A DNA stretch of 64,000 nt, from the NCBI GenBank assembly GCA_041752315.1, contig JBGSHJ010000067.1, positions 62,001 to 126,000 of the forward strand. The letters run 5' to 3'. Position 1 is the first letter of the stretch, and every line of letters starts with the position of its first letter. The notes under the pieces are model-generated. The model worked only from the letters and a program-made list of their open reading frames with translations, was not told where the DNA came from and did no database searches. Shown piece by piece: positions 9,621-17,367 of this stretch. Origin of the DNA: SYFY01 sp041752315. Lineage in GTDB: Bacteria; Pseudomonadota; Gammaproteobacteria; Pseudomonadales; Azotimanducaceae. The translations under genes were made by a program, and so were the position numbers.

Positions 9621-10805
9621 TCAGTGCCGCGTCTGCCGGGTTTCCGGAACCAGCGTGTGCCTGACATATGTGTCAAGGAGCGGGTCAGGTGTGTGTACCA
9701 ACTCGCCCGCCAGACGTTTCAGCAACGCGCCTCCCTGTGTACCATCCCAGAACCAGTCCCCCATCACCCGGCTGCTGCCACCGGGTTGTGCTGCGGCAGC
9801 CTCCAGGTAATACAGTTTGAGATCCTCGGCGGCGAGCTTGAATCCATCAGCGGTACTCAGCGCAGGCAGCGGTTCCGGCCAGGAGGCCTCGAGAAAACCG
9901 GCCAGATACCGCGCGGAAGAGCGGATGTCTACGCCGCTTGCACCTACGGCGGTACTACCCCGAGTCAGCATGGCGCGATCATGCCAAGGCTCCAGCAGAT
10001 CGATCTCTGCCAGGATTGCAGTGAGCGCAGCACCATCGTCCGTGGGCAGTGGCGGAAAGGAAACCGGGCAGGCCCACGGCGCGTCGTTCACTGTGCCGGT
10101 GGCGGCGGGTTCGGTGAACCACTCGATGACCGGCGCATCTGTGCGTGCGACGAGTGCCAGCAATACATTGAGCACACGATGCTGGAACGCCGGATCGCCA
10201 GGCGTGCCCATCGGTCGACCGAGTTCAAACGGTACCAGCAGCGCACGTGGGGGGCGCATCCGCTCCACATGTTGAGGAATCAGACCGATGAGGACAGTTG
10301 CGAGCCCCGCGGCTTCCAGGATGTGACCCAGCGCGCACACGGCACGCGTACACAGGGGTCACACCGGTACGAGGAGAGCCAGATCGACCAGGTCTGCCTT
10401 GAGCAGACCGATGATCTGATCCACCGCTGGCCGCATCTGTTCCGGGTCGGTTGCACCCATGAAGCTGTAGTGATAACGCGCGACACTGCCGATTTCGCCG
10501 GCTCGGGCTTTTTCGTGAAGACGTTGCAGCGGGAACACGACATTGACATCTGCCGCGAAACCGGACCGGTCAAAGTTGGTCGAGATGTGGCTCATGATCA
10601 ATGGCCGGTCATCTTCCGAATCAATGATGCGATAGTCTGCGCTGCCGATGCTGAACGGACGGTCCCTGACGTGAGCTAACCCCGCCGTCGAAATCAGCGC
10701 GATGCGTCGCGCCGACAACCGGGTGCCTGCCACCGCACAGGGTGTGTCGGGTGCCGGTGGGCAGGACATGATGGCAAGGCGCTCGGGAACGTCTTCAGCA
10801 CGCAC
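9621..10805 (-). CDS. PrdB/GrdB-like selenoprotein with in-frame UGA (Sec149)
   Basis: Two ORF pieces on the minus strand (upstream 10853-10359, downstream from 10340) lie in the same frame, split only by a TGA at 10361-10359. Read through as selenocysteine, the junction gives LALLVPV-U-PLCTRAVCALG, a UxxC motif in the position where glycine/betaine/D-proline reductase B subunits and their proteobacterial relatives carry it. The upstream half has the family blocks ALISTAGLA, SHISTNFDRSG, DVNVVFPL and YHYSFMGATDP. The downstream half has PRALLVPFELGRPMG and FQHRVLNVL. The product is about 394 residues, full length for the family. I prefer GTG 10805 over TTG 10853 because GGAG lies 8 bases before it. 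The substrate is unknown; a redox reductase role is inferred. A nonsense mutation is the main alternative, but the exact UxxC placement argues against it. Confidence 0.85.
10332..10348 (-). promoter_or_regulatory. Candidate bacterial SECIS hairpin after the UGA
   Basis: Beginning 11 bases after the UGA, CGCGUG can pair with UGCGCG (four GC pairs plus two wobbles) around the loop CCGUG. If the two wobble pairs open, the loop begins with U then G. Spacing is near the lower end of what bacterial SECIS elements show. It is moderate evidence only; folding of the 60 bases after the UGA would test it. Confidence 0.35.
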
Positions 10806-10913
10806 GAAATTCTCCGTTGACCAGGTGACACGTTTACGACCGCCGGCAATCAAGAAAGTTACAGCACTGCGCTACTTTTGGCAGACCCCGATGGGCAGAT
10901 ACCATGCCGATGC

Positions 10914-11504
10914 TCAGGTGTGTTTATCCACATCCCAACCATGTTCGGAGAGGTGTCGGGTGCCGAACTGCCGCGGTGTCTCCTCAAGAGTTGTCGCCAT
11001 GGTGTCGTTCCAGCGGTTCAGGAAGCCGAACGTTGAAATCACCGCCACAATTTCGACGATTTGTCGTGGGGTGAAATGTCGAGCCAGTTCTTCCATATCT
11101 GCCCTTTCGACTGCGTTGGGGACCATACCGGCGCGGGCCGCGACCCGCAGCGCGGAACGTTCTGGCTCCGTGAACAGAACGCTGGATTCGAATTCAAACG
11201 CTGCTGCGATCTTTGCGGGATCAACACCTCGTCGCTGCGCGGTGTGCGAGGTGTGCGCCTGGCAGTAGCGACATCCGGCGGCGTTGCTGACGACAAATGC
11301 CAATAATTGCTTGAGACCGGGTTCTACCTCACCACCCGGGCCGAGCACGGTGCCGGCGAAGGCACCAAAGGCTTGCAAGAGTTGAGGACAGTGCGCCATC
11401 GTCAGCATGCTGTTAGGCACAAAACCCATGGCGCTTTCAGTCATCGCGAACACCGCCTCAAGCTGTGGTAGAGCCGCGCGTTCTAGCTGGGGAACTCTGG
11501 TCAT
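10914..11504 (-). CDS. AhpD-like carboxymuconolactone-decarboxylase-fold protein
   Basis: A 196-residue all-helical protein with the core VVSNAAGCRYCQAHTSH, matching the AhpD CxxCxxxH active site. In AhpD-type proteins the Cys pair passes electrons to a peroxiredoxin. The usual upstream Glu of the ExxxxxVSxxxxCxxC pattern is not obvious here (KQLLAFVVS), so activity may differ from classical AhpD. A good Shine-Dalgarno (AGGA) precedes ATG 11504. It lies 108 bases upstream of the selenoprotein gene on the same strand and may be cotranscribed with it, which would fit a shared thiol/selenol electron chain. Some environmental members of this family are themselves selenoproteins; this one has Cys at both positions. 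Confidence 0.82.
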   Translation of the reverse strand: MTRVPQLERAALPQLEAVFAMTESAMGFVPNSMLTMAHCPQLLQAFGAFAGTVLGPGGEVEPGLKQLLAFVVSNAAGCRYCQAHTSHTAQRRGVDPAKIAAAFEFESSVLFTEPERSALRVAARAGMVPNAVERADMEELARHFTPRQIVEIVAVISTFGFLNRWNDTMATTLEETPRQFGTRHLSEHGWDVDKHT

Positions 11505-11791
11505 GATTCATCCTGGGTGCTATCGGGGGTGTGGATTGCCGGATTTGTGACCTGTTGTCTTGTTGGCATGGCGCGCTTGCGGTCCAGCCCAAGTCGAAGA
11601 TATCCGATGCGATGGAGAAACCCAAGTGCGTGCGTGCGCTCCGACCTCGTAGTTCGGCACTGACGTCGGGAATGAAGGAAGAGATATGCCTGCCTTGCTT
11701 CGAGATGTAACAATCCACTTGAGGTGCGGTCCAAGTCGCGGGCAGGACAACAGATTTTGTCCGGACAGACCGGGTGGCCAGGAGAGATTGC
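11505..11791. other. Divergent intergenic region
   Basis: Nearly 290 bases between the leftward AhpD-like gene and the rightward TlpA-like gene. It must hold both promoters. No operator dyad or small gene was recognised. Confidence 0.5.
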
Positions 11792-12313
11792 ATGCTACGA
11801 GTGTGGTATCGGATTGCGGGAGTAGTTTTCTGGTTCCTGGTCACCCAGGCACATGGCGCTGACTCGACGGTACTGGTAGGACAGACGTTTCCGGACTTTG
11901 CGTTGGCGCGCGCGAGTGGAAAGACATGGCAGCTCTCGGAGCATCCGGGTCAACCAAAGATCGTACTGTTCTGGGCGACATGGTGCCCGTATTGTCGTCG
12001 GCTCATGCCCGGAATCGTTCGGCTGCATGACGATTTCTCTGCGCGTGGGCTGCAGGTCGTTGGTGTAAATATTCGGGATGATGGTGACATCAACGCCTAT
12101 GCCAAGCGCATGAACATCCGATTCGACTTGCTTCTGCAAGGCGATGACCTCGCCCGCCGCACCGGGGTGCCGGGAACACCGACCCTCTTTGTGCTCGATC
12201 AAGATGATCGGGTAGTCTGGCGCTCGTCGGAGTCTGACCCGGACAACCCGGCGCTGCGTGCGGCGGTAACCGCGCTCGTCGCTCCGGAACCATCTGATCG
12301 CACGGATCGCTGA
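11792..12313 (+). CDS. TlpA/ResA-like periplasmic thioredoxin
   Basis: A 173-residue redoxin. An N-terminal signal peptide or anchor (RVWYRIAGVVFWFLVTQAHG) exports it to the periplasm. The thioredoxin core contains FWATWCPYCRRLMP, i.e. a CPYC active site, and the cis-Pro loop GVPGTPTLFVLD. ATG 11792 is chosen because AGGAGAG lies 6 bases before it; an upstream GTG (11774) is less likely. The role is probably disulfide reduction or cytochrome-c-type thiol chemistry in the periplasm, and with the peroxiredoxin-like selenoprotein 700 bases downstream it could be its reductant. That link is inferred from position only. Confidence 0.85.
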   Translation: MLRVWYRIAGVVFWFLVTQAHGADSTVLVGQTFPDFALARASGKTWQLSEHPGQPKIVLFWATWCPYCRRLMPGIVRLHDDFSARGLQVVGVNIRDDGDINAYAKRMNIRFDLLLQGDDLARRTGVPGTPTLFVLDQDDRVVWRSSESDPDNPALRAAVTALVAPEPSDRTDR

Positions 12314-12412
12314 CCGGAGTTGCCGCCTACAGTGAGTGATGTCGCGGACGGCCGGTGCAACTGCGCGGAGGAGATCGCCCGCCGAAACGTCTATGTACAC
12401 AGCCGCAACCAA

Positions 12413-12841
12413 GTTAGAAACCTCATAGCTCGCAGGGTGGGTACGGTGCGCCGCATGCTGGTTGCCAGCCCGGCGTATATTGAGCGTTGCGGTGTTCCGG
12501 CAAGACCCGCGTCGCTGCGGGAACACTCCGTGATTGCCTTTACTGGTCTGATGCCGAATCGCGAGTGGCGCTACCAGAACGCGGGGAAAACCGCAGGCGT
12601 TCGGTATCACAGCTGGTACGAAATCAATGATGCGCTGGCTGCCGTCGATGCGGCCGAAGCCGGTCATCGCATAACGATGGCGTTGTCGTACATGGTGAGC
12701 CGCCATCTAGCGGCGGGAATGCTGCTGCCCGTTCTTGAAGACTTCTGGTTACCGCCACAACCGGTGAATCTGGCGTTTTCACATACCCCGTTGCGGGCAT
12801 CGAGAGGACGAGCATTCGTAGATTTCGCCGCGCCTGGTTGA
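12413..12841 (+). pseudogene. LysR-type regulator remnant (C-terminal effector domain)
   Basis: From LIARRVGTVRRMLVASPAYIE the frame follows the second half of a LysR substrate-binding domain: a serine/proline loop, SLREHSVIAF, EWRY, INDALAAVDAAEAGHRI, and LAAGMLLPVLEDF. The N-terminal HTH and first half of the effector domain are missing, and the sequence between 12320 and 12412 is unrelated. At about 140 residues it is less than half the usual 300. It is a 5'-truncated pseudogene, unlikely to bind DNA. Confidence 0.75.
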
Positions 12842-13014
12842 CTCGATACAACGACTTGCCATTGGCGATGTGCGCCCGGATACGGCCGCAGACTGAGAGC
12901 GCTGCCAATCCATCTTACGGAACTCTCGCGCAGTCAGCGCAGTCGTGTACATCGTCAATCACTGGCAATGGTCTGGTGTAACGACTCCCGAAAACCCGTG
13001 TCTTAGTTCCATGA

Positions 13015-13716
13015 ATGATCTTGGAGATGACCTTGAGTCGCAGCAGAAGATGGTTCCGTGTGGTCGGTGGCGTACTGCTGGTTGGAGGCCTTCTGGGTGT
13101 GGCGCTGCGCGGTCCGGTGCTGGAGTTCGTCATGGACCGAATGACTGCCGACATGTTTGTGCAGACGGATTCGGATGCATGGAACCCTGGACTGCCGTTA
13201 GGCGCAGTGGCACCAGCTGTCAGCGTTTCCTTCCAGAACACCGTGATTCATACGCTGGAGGGCTTCCACGGTGCCAACGGTCTGTTGCTGTTTTTCAATC
13301 GCAGTGTCGATTGGTGACCCTTCTGCATTCGGCAACTCGTGCAGTTGCAGGGCGCCTTCAAAGACATCAATGCAGCCGGTCTTGGCGTCGTTGTGGTGAC
13401 CTACGATCCTCCTGCTGTACAACGGGAATTCGCGCAGCGTTTTGGCATCGCCTATCCACTGCTGTCGGACCTGCAGGGCCAGACCGTGGCCGGGTATGGC
13501 GTGCTGAACATCGATTATGCACCGGGCGATGCCGCGTATGGTGTTGCCCATCCAGGCGTGTTCGTGATCGACCGCGACGGCGTGATTGTCGACAAGATTT
13601 TCCTTCAGTCGTACATGCAGCGGCTGGATCACGGCGCACTGCTGCGCAGAGCCCTGTCCAGCCTGCATGGCGCCGGTATGGAGACAGGACAGCATGATGA
13701 TCATGACTTCCCTTGA
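13015..13716 (+). CDS. Peroxiredoxin-like selenoprotein with in-frame UGA (Sec101)
   Basis: Two frames, 13015-13317 and 13318-13716, are contiguous and in phase, separated only by TGA at 13315. Reading it as Sec gives FFNRSVDW-U-PFCIRQLVQLQ, where the peroxiredoxin-like AhpC/TSA family has SxDWCPFCKxQL. The upstream part carries a transmembrane anchor (residues about 14-35) and the strand LLLFFNRS. The downstream part completes the thioredoxin fold with VVVTYDPP, FGIAYPLLSDLQG and HPGVFVIDRDG. Total length is 233 residues. Neither piece alone would be a functional redoxin. The role is probably peroxide or thiol oxidoreduction at the membrane. A strong hairpin follows the UGA. A sequencing error or nonsense mutation is the alternative but would not explain the exact UxxC position. 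Confidence 0.88.
13332..13348 (+). promoter_or_regulatory. Candidate SECIS element of the peroxiredoxin-like gene
   Basis: A perfect 6-bp stem GCAACT / AGTTGC (13332-13337 and 13343-13348) encloses the loop CGUGC. The loop starts about 20 bases after the UGA and has G as its second base, matching the published description of bacterial SECIS elements (stem close downstream, small apical loop with G among its first two bases). Confidence 0.6.
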
Positions 13717-13770
13717 CCGCAGGCGAACCGACGGGCAGGTTCTGCGGCAATCTGATGTACGCTCGATACG

Positions 13771-13842
13771 GGACCGTGGCCCTGGTGAAGGTGGAGGGTC
13801 CCCGAACCCCTCCCCCTCTCCGCCTTCATCGGGCCACGGACC
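13771..13842. repeat. Long imperfect inverted repeat between two genes
   Basis: The left arm (CCGTGGCCC then GTGAAGGTGGAG, from 13774) and right arm (CTCCGCCTTCAT then GGGCCACGG, ending 13839) pair over roughly 25 positions with few mismatches, around a C-rich loop. Flanking GG/CC extend it to 13771-13842. It lies in a non-coding gap between the selenoprotein stop and the DUF3179 gene. It may be a REP/MITE-type repeat or a terminator-like structure; there is no T-run. Confidence 0.65.
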
Positions 13843-13876
13843 GTTCTGCCTTCGAGGGGATGATTCCGCTGCAGCG

Positions 13877-14842
13877 TTGCGACGCGGAACTGCGATCTGG
13901 ATGCTACTGATCGTGTTGCTGTCGGAAGCGCTTCCTGCGAGTGCTGCGCGTACGCTGAATGGGTTCAGTCTGGAGAACAGCCTTGTGCCGGTGAATCAGA
14001 TCGTGTCCGGTGGTCCACCGAAAGACGGTATCCCGGCAATCGATCTCCCGGTGTTCATTGCCGCCGATTCGGCGGACTTCATTCGCGAGGACGACGCGAT
14101 TCTGGGTTTTGTGGATGCCTCCGGTGCCCGTGCCTACCCGATCCACATCCTGAACTGGCATGAAGTGGTCAACGATGTGTCAGGTAACGATTCGCTGATT
14201 GTCACCTGGTGTCCCTTGTGCGGCAGTGGCATGGCGTTTCGGGTTCCGGGCAAGGAAGCGTTCGGTGTCTCTGGATTACTGTACAACTCCGATGTGCTTC
14301 TGTACGACCGAAAAAGCGGCAGCCTGTGGTCGCAGATCATGAACAAGGCCATCAGCGGGGAGCGGCGTGGCCAGTCGCTGCAGCACGTGATCCTGGATCA
14401 CATGCCCTGGTCTGCGTGGCGGCAAGCTCATCCGCAAACCCTGGTACTCATGCCACCGGAATCTAGGAATGTTGATTACCGTCTGGATCCTTACGCAGGC
14501 TATGAGCGATCCGGACGTCTCTTTTTTCCAGTCAGTCATCGGAGTCGCTTGTTGCACCCCAAGGAACGTGTGCTCGGTGTAGTGATTGACGGCCAGGCAA
14601 TTGCTTACCCATTGCGAGAGTTGCAACAGACCAGTGGCGTCGTGCGGGAGCGAGTAGGCAGCCGGAATCTGACCATTGAGTACGACAAGACGGCAGACGC
14701 AGCGCGCGCCATCATCGCTGTTGACGATTCACCCGATCCGGAGCATGTTCCGGCGGTAACGCTTTATTGGTTCGCCTGGAAAGCCTTTCATCCGGAAACA
14801 CAGGTCTTTCGTGCCAAAGCAGACGAGCGCGAGAAGCCATGA
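13877..14842 (+). CDS. DUF3179-domain exported protein
   Basis: About 320 residues. A signal peptide (RRGTAIWMLLIVLLSEALPASA) is followed by the DUF3179 domain: FIREDDAILGF, AYPIHILNWHEVVND, IVTWCPLCGSGMAF, LYNSDVLLYDRKSGSLWSQ and YPLRELQQ. The family is uncharacterised and extracytoplasmic; its conserved WCPLC motif suggests metal or redox binding. The open frame extends upstream into the selenoprotein gene, but that part is an artefact. TTG 13877 or ATG 13901 is the likely start, the former giving the more complete signal peptide. The stop overlaps the ATG of the next gene (ATGA), so the two are translationally coupled. Confidence 0.8.
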   Translation: MRRGTAIWMLLIVLLSEALPASAARTLNGFSLENSLVPVNQIVSGGPPKDGIPAIDLPVFIAADSADFIREDDAILGFVDASGARAYPIHILNWHEVVNDVSGNDSLIVTWCPLCGSGMAFRVPGKEAFGVSGLLYNSDVLLYDRKSGSLWSQIMNKAISGERRGQSLQHVILDHMPWSAWRQAHPQTLVLMPPESRNVDYRLDPYAGYERSGRLFFPVSHRSRLLHPKERVLGVVIDGQAIAYPLRELQQTSGVVRERVGSRNLTIEYDKTADAARAIIAVDDSPDPEHVPAVTLYWFAWKAFHPETQVFRAKADEREKP

Positions 14843-16632
14843 GGATGTCATCCGCAATCGACCGTTTCATGGCGCGGAGCCGCCTCGTTGTCACTGAGCG
14901 GCAGATCACGCTTCTGCGGTTGCTGCCTGTAGCCCAGCGTACCCGATGGTGGGTTCGCGCACTGATCGGGATTGCTGATCGGGTTCTCGGTGTTATCCGG
15001 CTAAACGCGGTGTACGAACAATGCCGTTCTTATGACGGCACACCAGAGACGTTTGTCTCGCGGGCGATCCAGGCATTGCGCCTCGATGTCCGGGTCGAAG
15101 GCGGGCCGGTGCCGTCGGCTGGTGGTCTGCTGGTAGTGGGTAATCATCCCCAGGGAGGACCTGAGGCGCTGGCGTTGCTTAGGCATCTGCTTTCGGTTCG
15201 TTCGGACGTGAAGATCCTCGCTAACGGCATGCTTGGTCTTTTCGACGAGCTGCAACCGTTGTTGATTCGTGTGAACCCGCTGCGATTCGAGCCCGCCAAT
15301 GTGATTGCACTACGAAATTGCAGTCGACATCTGGAACATGGTGGTGCACTCGTGGTGTTCCCCGCTGGACGTGTCTCGTCGTGGGAATCGGCAGAAGGAC
15401 GGATTACAGATGGACCCTGGGGTGAACTTGTCGGGCAACTTCTGTTGCGTAGCCAGGCGGCTCTGTTGCCGGTCTTCAGTGATGGTTGCAGCAGCCGACT
15501 CTTCATCAACGCAGGAAGGTTGTGGGCAACAGCGAAGTTGCTTCTCCTGCCCCGGGAGCTGCTCACTGCGCGAGGGCGTTCGATGGTCTTGCAGCTTGGA
15601 ACGGTTGTCCGTTCAGCGCAGATCAAACACCTCGATGCCAGGCAGATCACGCGATTCGCACGAGTACTAGTTTACAACCTTGAACACGGCAGTGTTACCA
15701 GCCCGTATCCGGCTGTCGGGCTGGTACGTCCGCCACTGGCATCGTCTGCACCTCAGAGGATGATACGCTTGGAAGTAGACGAACTACCGCACCATCAACT
15801 GCTGGCGAGTCAGCAAAACTTCCGGGTCCTGTACGCGCGACGTAGCCAGTGTCCGCTGGTAGTCCGCCAGATCGCGATCGAGCGTGAACGCACCTTTCGC
15901 CAGGTGGAGGAGGGCAGCGGAAAATCCATGGACACCGATGACTTTGACAACAGCTATGTGCATCTCTTTGTCTTCGACGATGAACGGAACGCGATCGTTG
16001 GCGCCTATCGCATTGGTCATTCCGATGAACTGGTTCGGGATGGTGGATTAGACGCGATCTACCTTTCCCGCATATTTGAATTCGACAAGACGTTTTTTAC
16101 CGAGGATCCGAAACTTGAGCTTGGCCGGTCCTTCGTTGTGCCAGAGTACCAGAAGCGTTTCTACCCGCTCCTGATACTGTGGCAAGGTATCGGCAGATAC
16201 CTGCAGCTGCACCCCCGCTACAGTCGGCTGTATGGAACAGTGTCGTTGTCCCGGCTGTATGATCCGCGATCTGTGCGCATGGTGTGTGACCTTTTGATCA
16301 GCGAACATACTGCGGTGCGACCCCGTTATCCCCTGCTTCAGTCACTAGCGCCGGAGTGGGAGGGCGTTCGTACCGAATTCCCGCACCCGGACCTTCGTGA
16401 CATCGAGCTGCTATTTCGAGCTGCCGGGAAAGCCGATGCGTCAGTGCCGGTTCTGTTGCGTCAGTACTTCAACATTGGTGCCCGGTTCATCTCGGTGGGC
16501 ATCGACGTGAACTTCTGCAACACCCCTGGGTTGCTTCTGCAGCTCGACACGAGTCAGGTATCTGGCCGAACCGCGCAAGCGATATTGCACGGCAAACGCA
16601 AACGAAGGAGCGAAGTGGCCGTGAGGGCTTGA
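14839..16632 (+). CDS. Bifunctional acyltransferase (PlsC-like + GNAT-like), OlsF/hemolysin type
   Basis: 597 residues in two acyltransferase modules. The N-terminal half is a lysophospholipid-acyltransferase fold: GNHPQGGPEAL near residue 103 corresponds to the NHPxGG(x)D/E catalytic block and VVFPAGRVSS to the FPxGxxS acceptor motif. The C-terminal half, from about residue 300, resembles the GNAT/OlsB-type N-acyltransferase (FRVLYARR, VHLFVFDDERNAIVGAYRI, LELGRSFVVPEYQ, FNIGARFISVGIDVNFCN). This order is that of OlsF-type enzymes that make ornithine or other aminolipids. The acyl-amino-acid product here is inferred, not shown. The start overlaps the DUF3179 stop by 4 bases. Confidence 0.78.
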   Translation: MRMSSAIDRFMARSRLVVTERQITLLRLLPVAQRTRWWVRALIGIADRVLGVIRLNAVYEQCRSYDGTPETFVSRAIQALRLDVRVEGGPVPSAGGLLVVGNHPQGGPEALALLRHLLSVRSDVKILANGMLGLFDELQPLLIRVNPLRFEPANVIALRNCSRHLEHGGALVVFPAGRVSSWESAEGRITDGPWGELVGQLLLRSQAALLPVFSDGCSSRLFINAGRLWATAKLLLLPRELLTARGRSMVLQLGTVVRSAQIKHLDARQITRFARVLVYNLEHGSVTSPYPAVGLVRPPLASSAPQRMIRLEVDELPHHQLLASQQNFRVLYARRSQCPLVVRQIAIERERTFRQVEEGSGKSMDTDDFDNSYVHLFVFDDERNAIVGAYRIGHSDELVRDGGLDAIYLSRIFEFDKTFFTEDPKLELGRSFVVPEYQKRFYPLLILWQGIGRYLQLHPRYSRLYGTVSLSRLYDPRSVRMVCDLLISEHTAVRPRYPLLQSLAPEWEGVRTEFPHPDLRDIELLFRAAGKADASVPVLLRQYFNIGARFISVGIDVNFCNTPGLLLQLDTSQVSGRTAQAILHGKRKRRSEVAVRA

Positions 16633-16958
16633 AAACACAGGTCTGTTGGACAGCTCAGTTGGTCCCGTTTGTGCTTCACATTGCTACGAAAGTGATTTGA
16701 CCAGCCTGATTGCCGGAACTGCAGTCAGGCCCGATTTACTGTCTTGTCGAGCGACCCGGGACAAGGAAAAGAGGCGTGGGCCATCACCGGAAGTGTGGAT
16801 CGAAGTGTGTTGATGAACAGCGATCGCCAATGATTCATTCCGGCGAATTTGTACTGAATGGACTGAACCGGTCGCACCAAAGGACGGATCGGAGCCAGAG
16901 GTAGGGTCAACCAGTCCGGAAGGTGTACGAACATTCGCCAGAAGTTGGAGGTCGTTCC
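16633..16958. other. Non-coding stretch at the edge of the mobile zone
   Basis: Short frames on both strands without motifs. It probably marks the transition from chromosome to a decayed, IS-rich segment. Confidence 0.45.
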
Positions 16959-17141
16959 TCATTTGGGCTGTTGAGACCCAATCGGTTCGCAGTCTACCGC
17001 GCTTTTGGCGGCTAACGTATCCGGTGCCATGCCTACCTCGGTGTCGATGGGAATGCCTCGCAGCCTGCAAAGCATCGCGATCGTGGCGAGATGATGCAAA
17101 GCATGCATGTGCAAGATCTCCAGTTCGCGCCATGCGGTGCT
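16959..17141 (-). pseudogene. DinB-family remnant (C-terminal end only)
   Basis: The frame STAWRELEILHMHALHHLAT followed by IAMLCRLRGI and VGMAPDTL resembles the last helix of DinB/YfiT-like proteins (typically RELxFLxSHTVHHYALI, then GVAPSTL). Only about 60 of roughly 170 residues remain and the upstream sequence is unrelated. It is a 5'-truncated relic next to IS DNA. Confidence 0.5.
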
Positions 17142-17272
17142 GCGTGCCCAACATCGCTCCGGACGGCGATATATCTGCCTGACCCATATCGGACAATCGT
17201 TTGTGACCGTGCTGGCTAGCCCCTTCATAATTGGTCCAGTCGATAGGTTAGGATTCCTCGAAGGAGGAGTCC

Positions 17273-17328
17273 ATGAAGAAGCGATTTACCGAAGAACAGA
17301 TTGTCCGGATTCTGAAGGAAGCGGAAGC
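17273..17328 (+). mobile_element. Broken IS3-family orfA start, cut by another IS3 element
   Basis: ATG 17273 with GGAGGA upstream begins MKKRFTEEQIVRILKEAEA, the characteristic N-terminus of IS3-family OrfA proteins of another group than the neighbouring copy. The reading frame is interrupted at 17329, exactly where the terminal inverted repeat of the neighbouring IS3 begins. The rest of this element is not found on the other side. Confidence 0.75.
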
Positions 17329-17367
17329 TGAACCGCCCCGGTTTCAGCGGAGACTCATTGGCTTGAG

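Noticed and set aside
10359..10361. The in-frame TGA as an ordinary nonsense mutation or sequencing error
   Set aside because: The stop falls exactly at the first position of UxxC and both sides keep full-family sequence; the same pattern recurs in the peroxiredoxin-like gene. Not ruled out without genome data, but less likely.
9468..10679. A 403-residue plus-strand open frame
   Set aside because: It is antisense to the PrdB-like selenoprotein and has no recognisable motifs or ribosome-binding site.
13586..13876. Upstream extension of the DUF3179 frame
   Set aside because: Overlaps the selenoprotein's 3' end and the inverted repeat, with a low-complexity Ser/Pro stretch and no signal-peptide logic.
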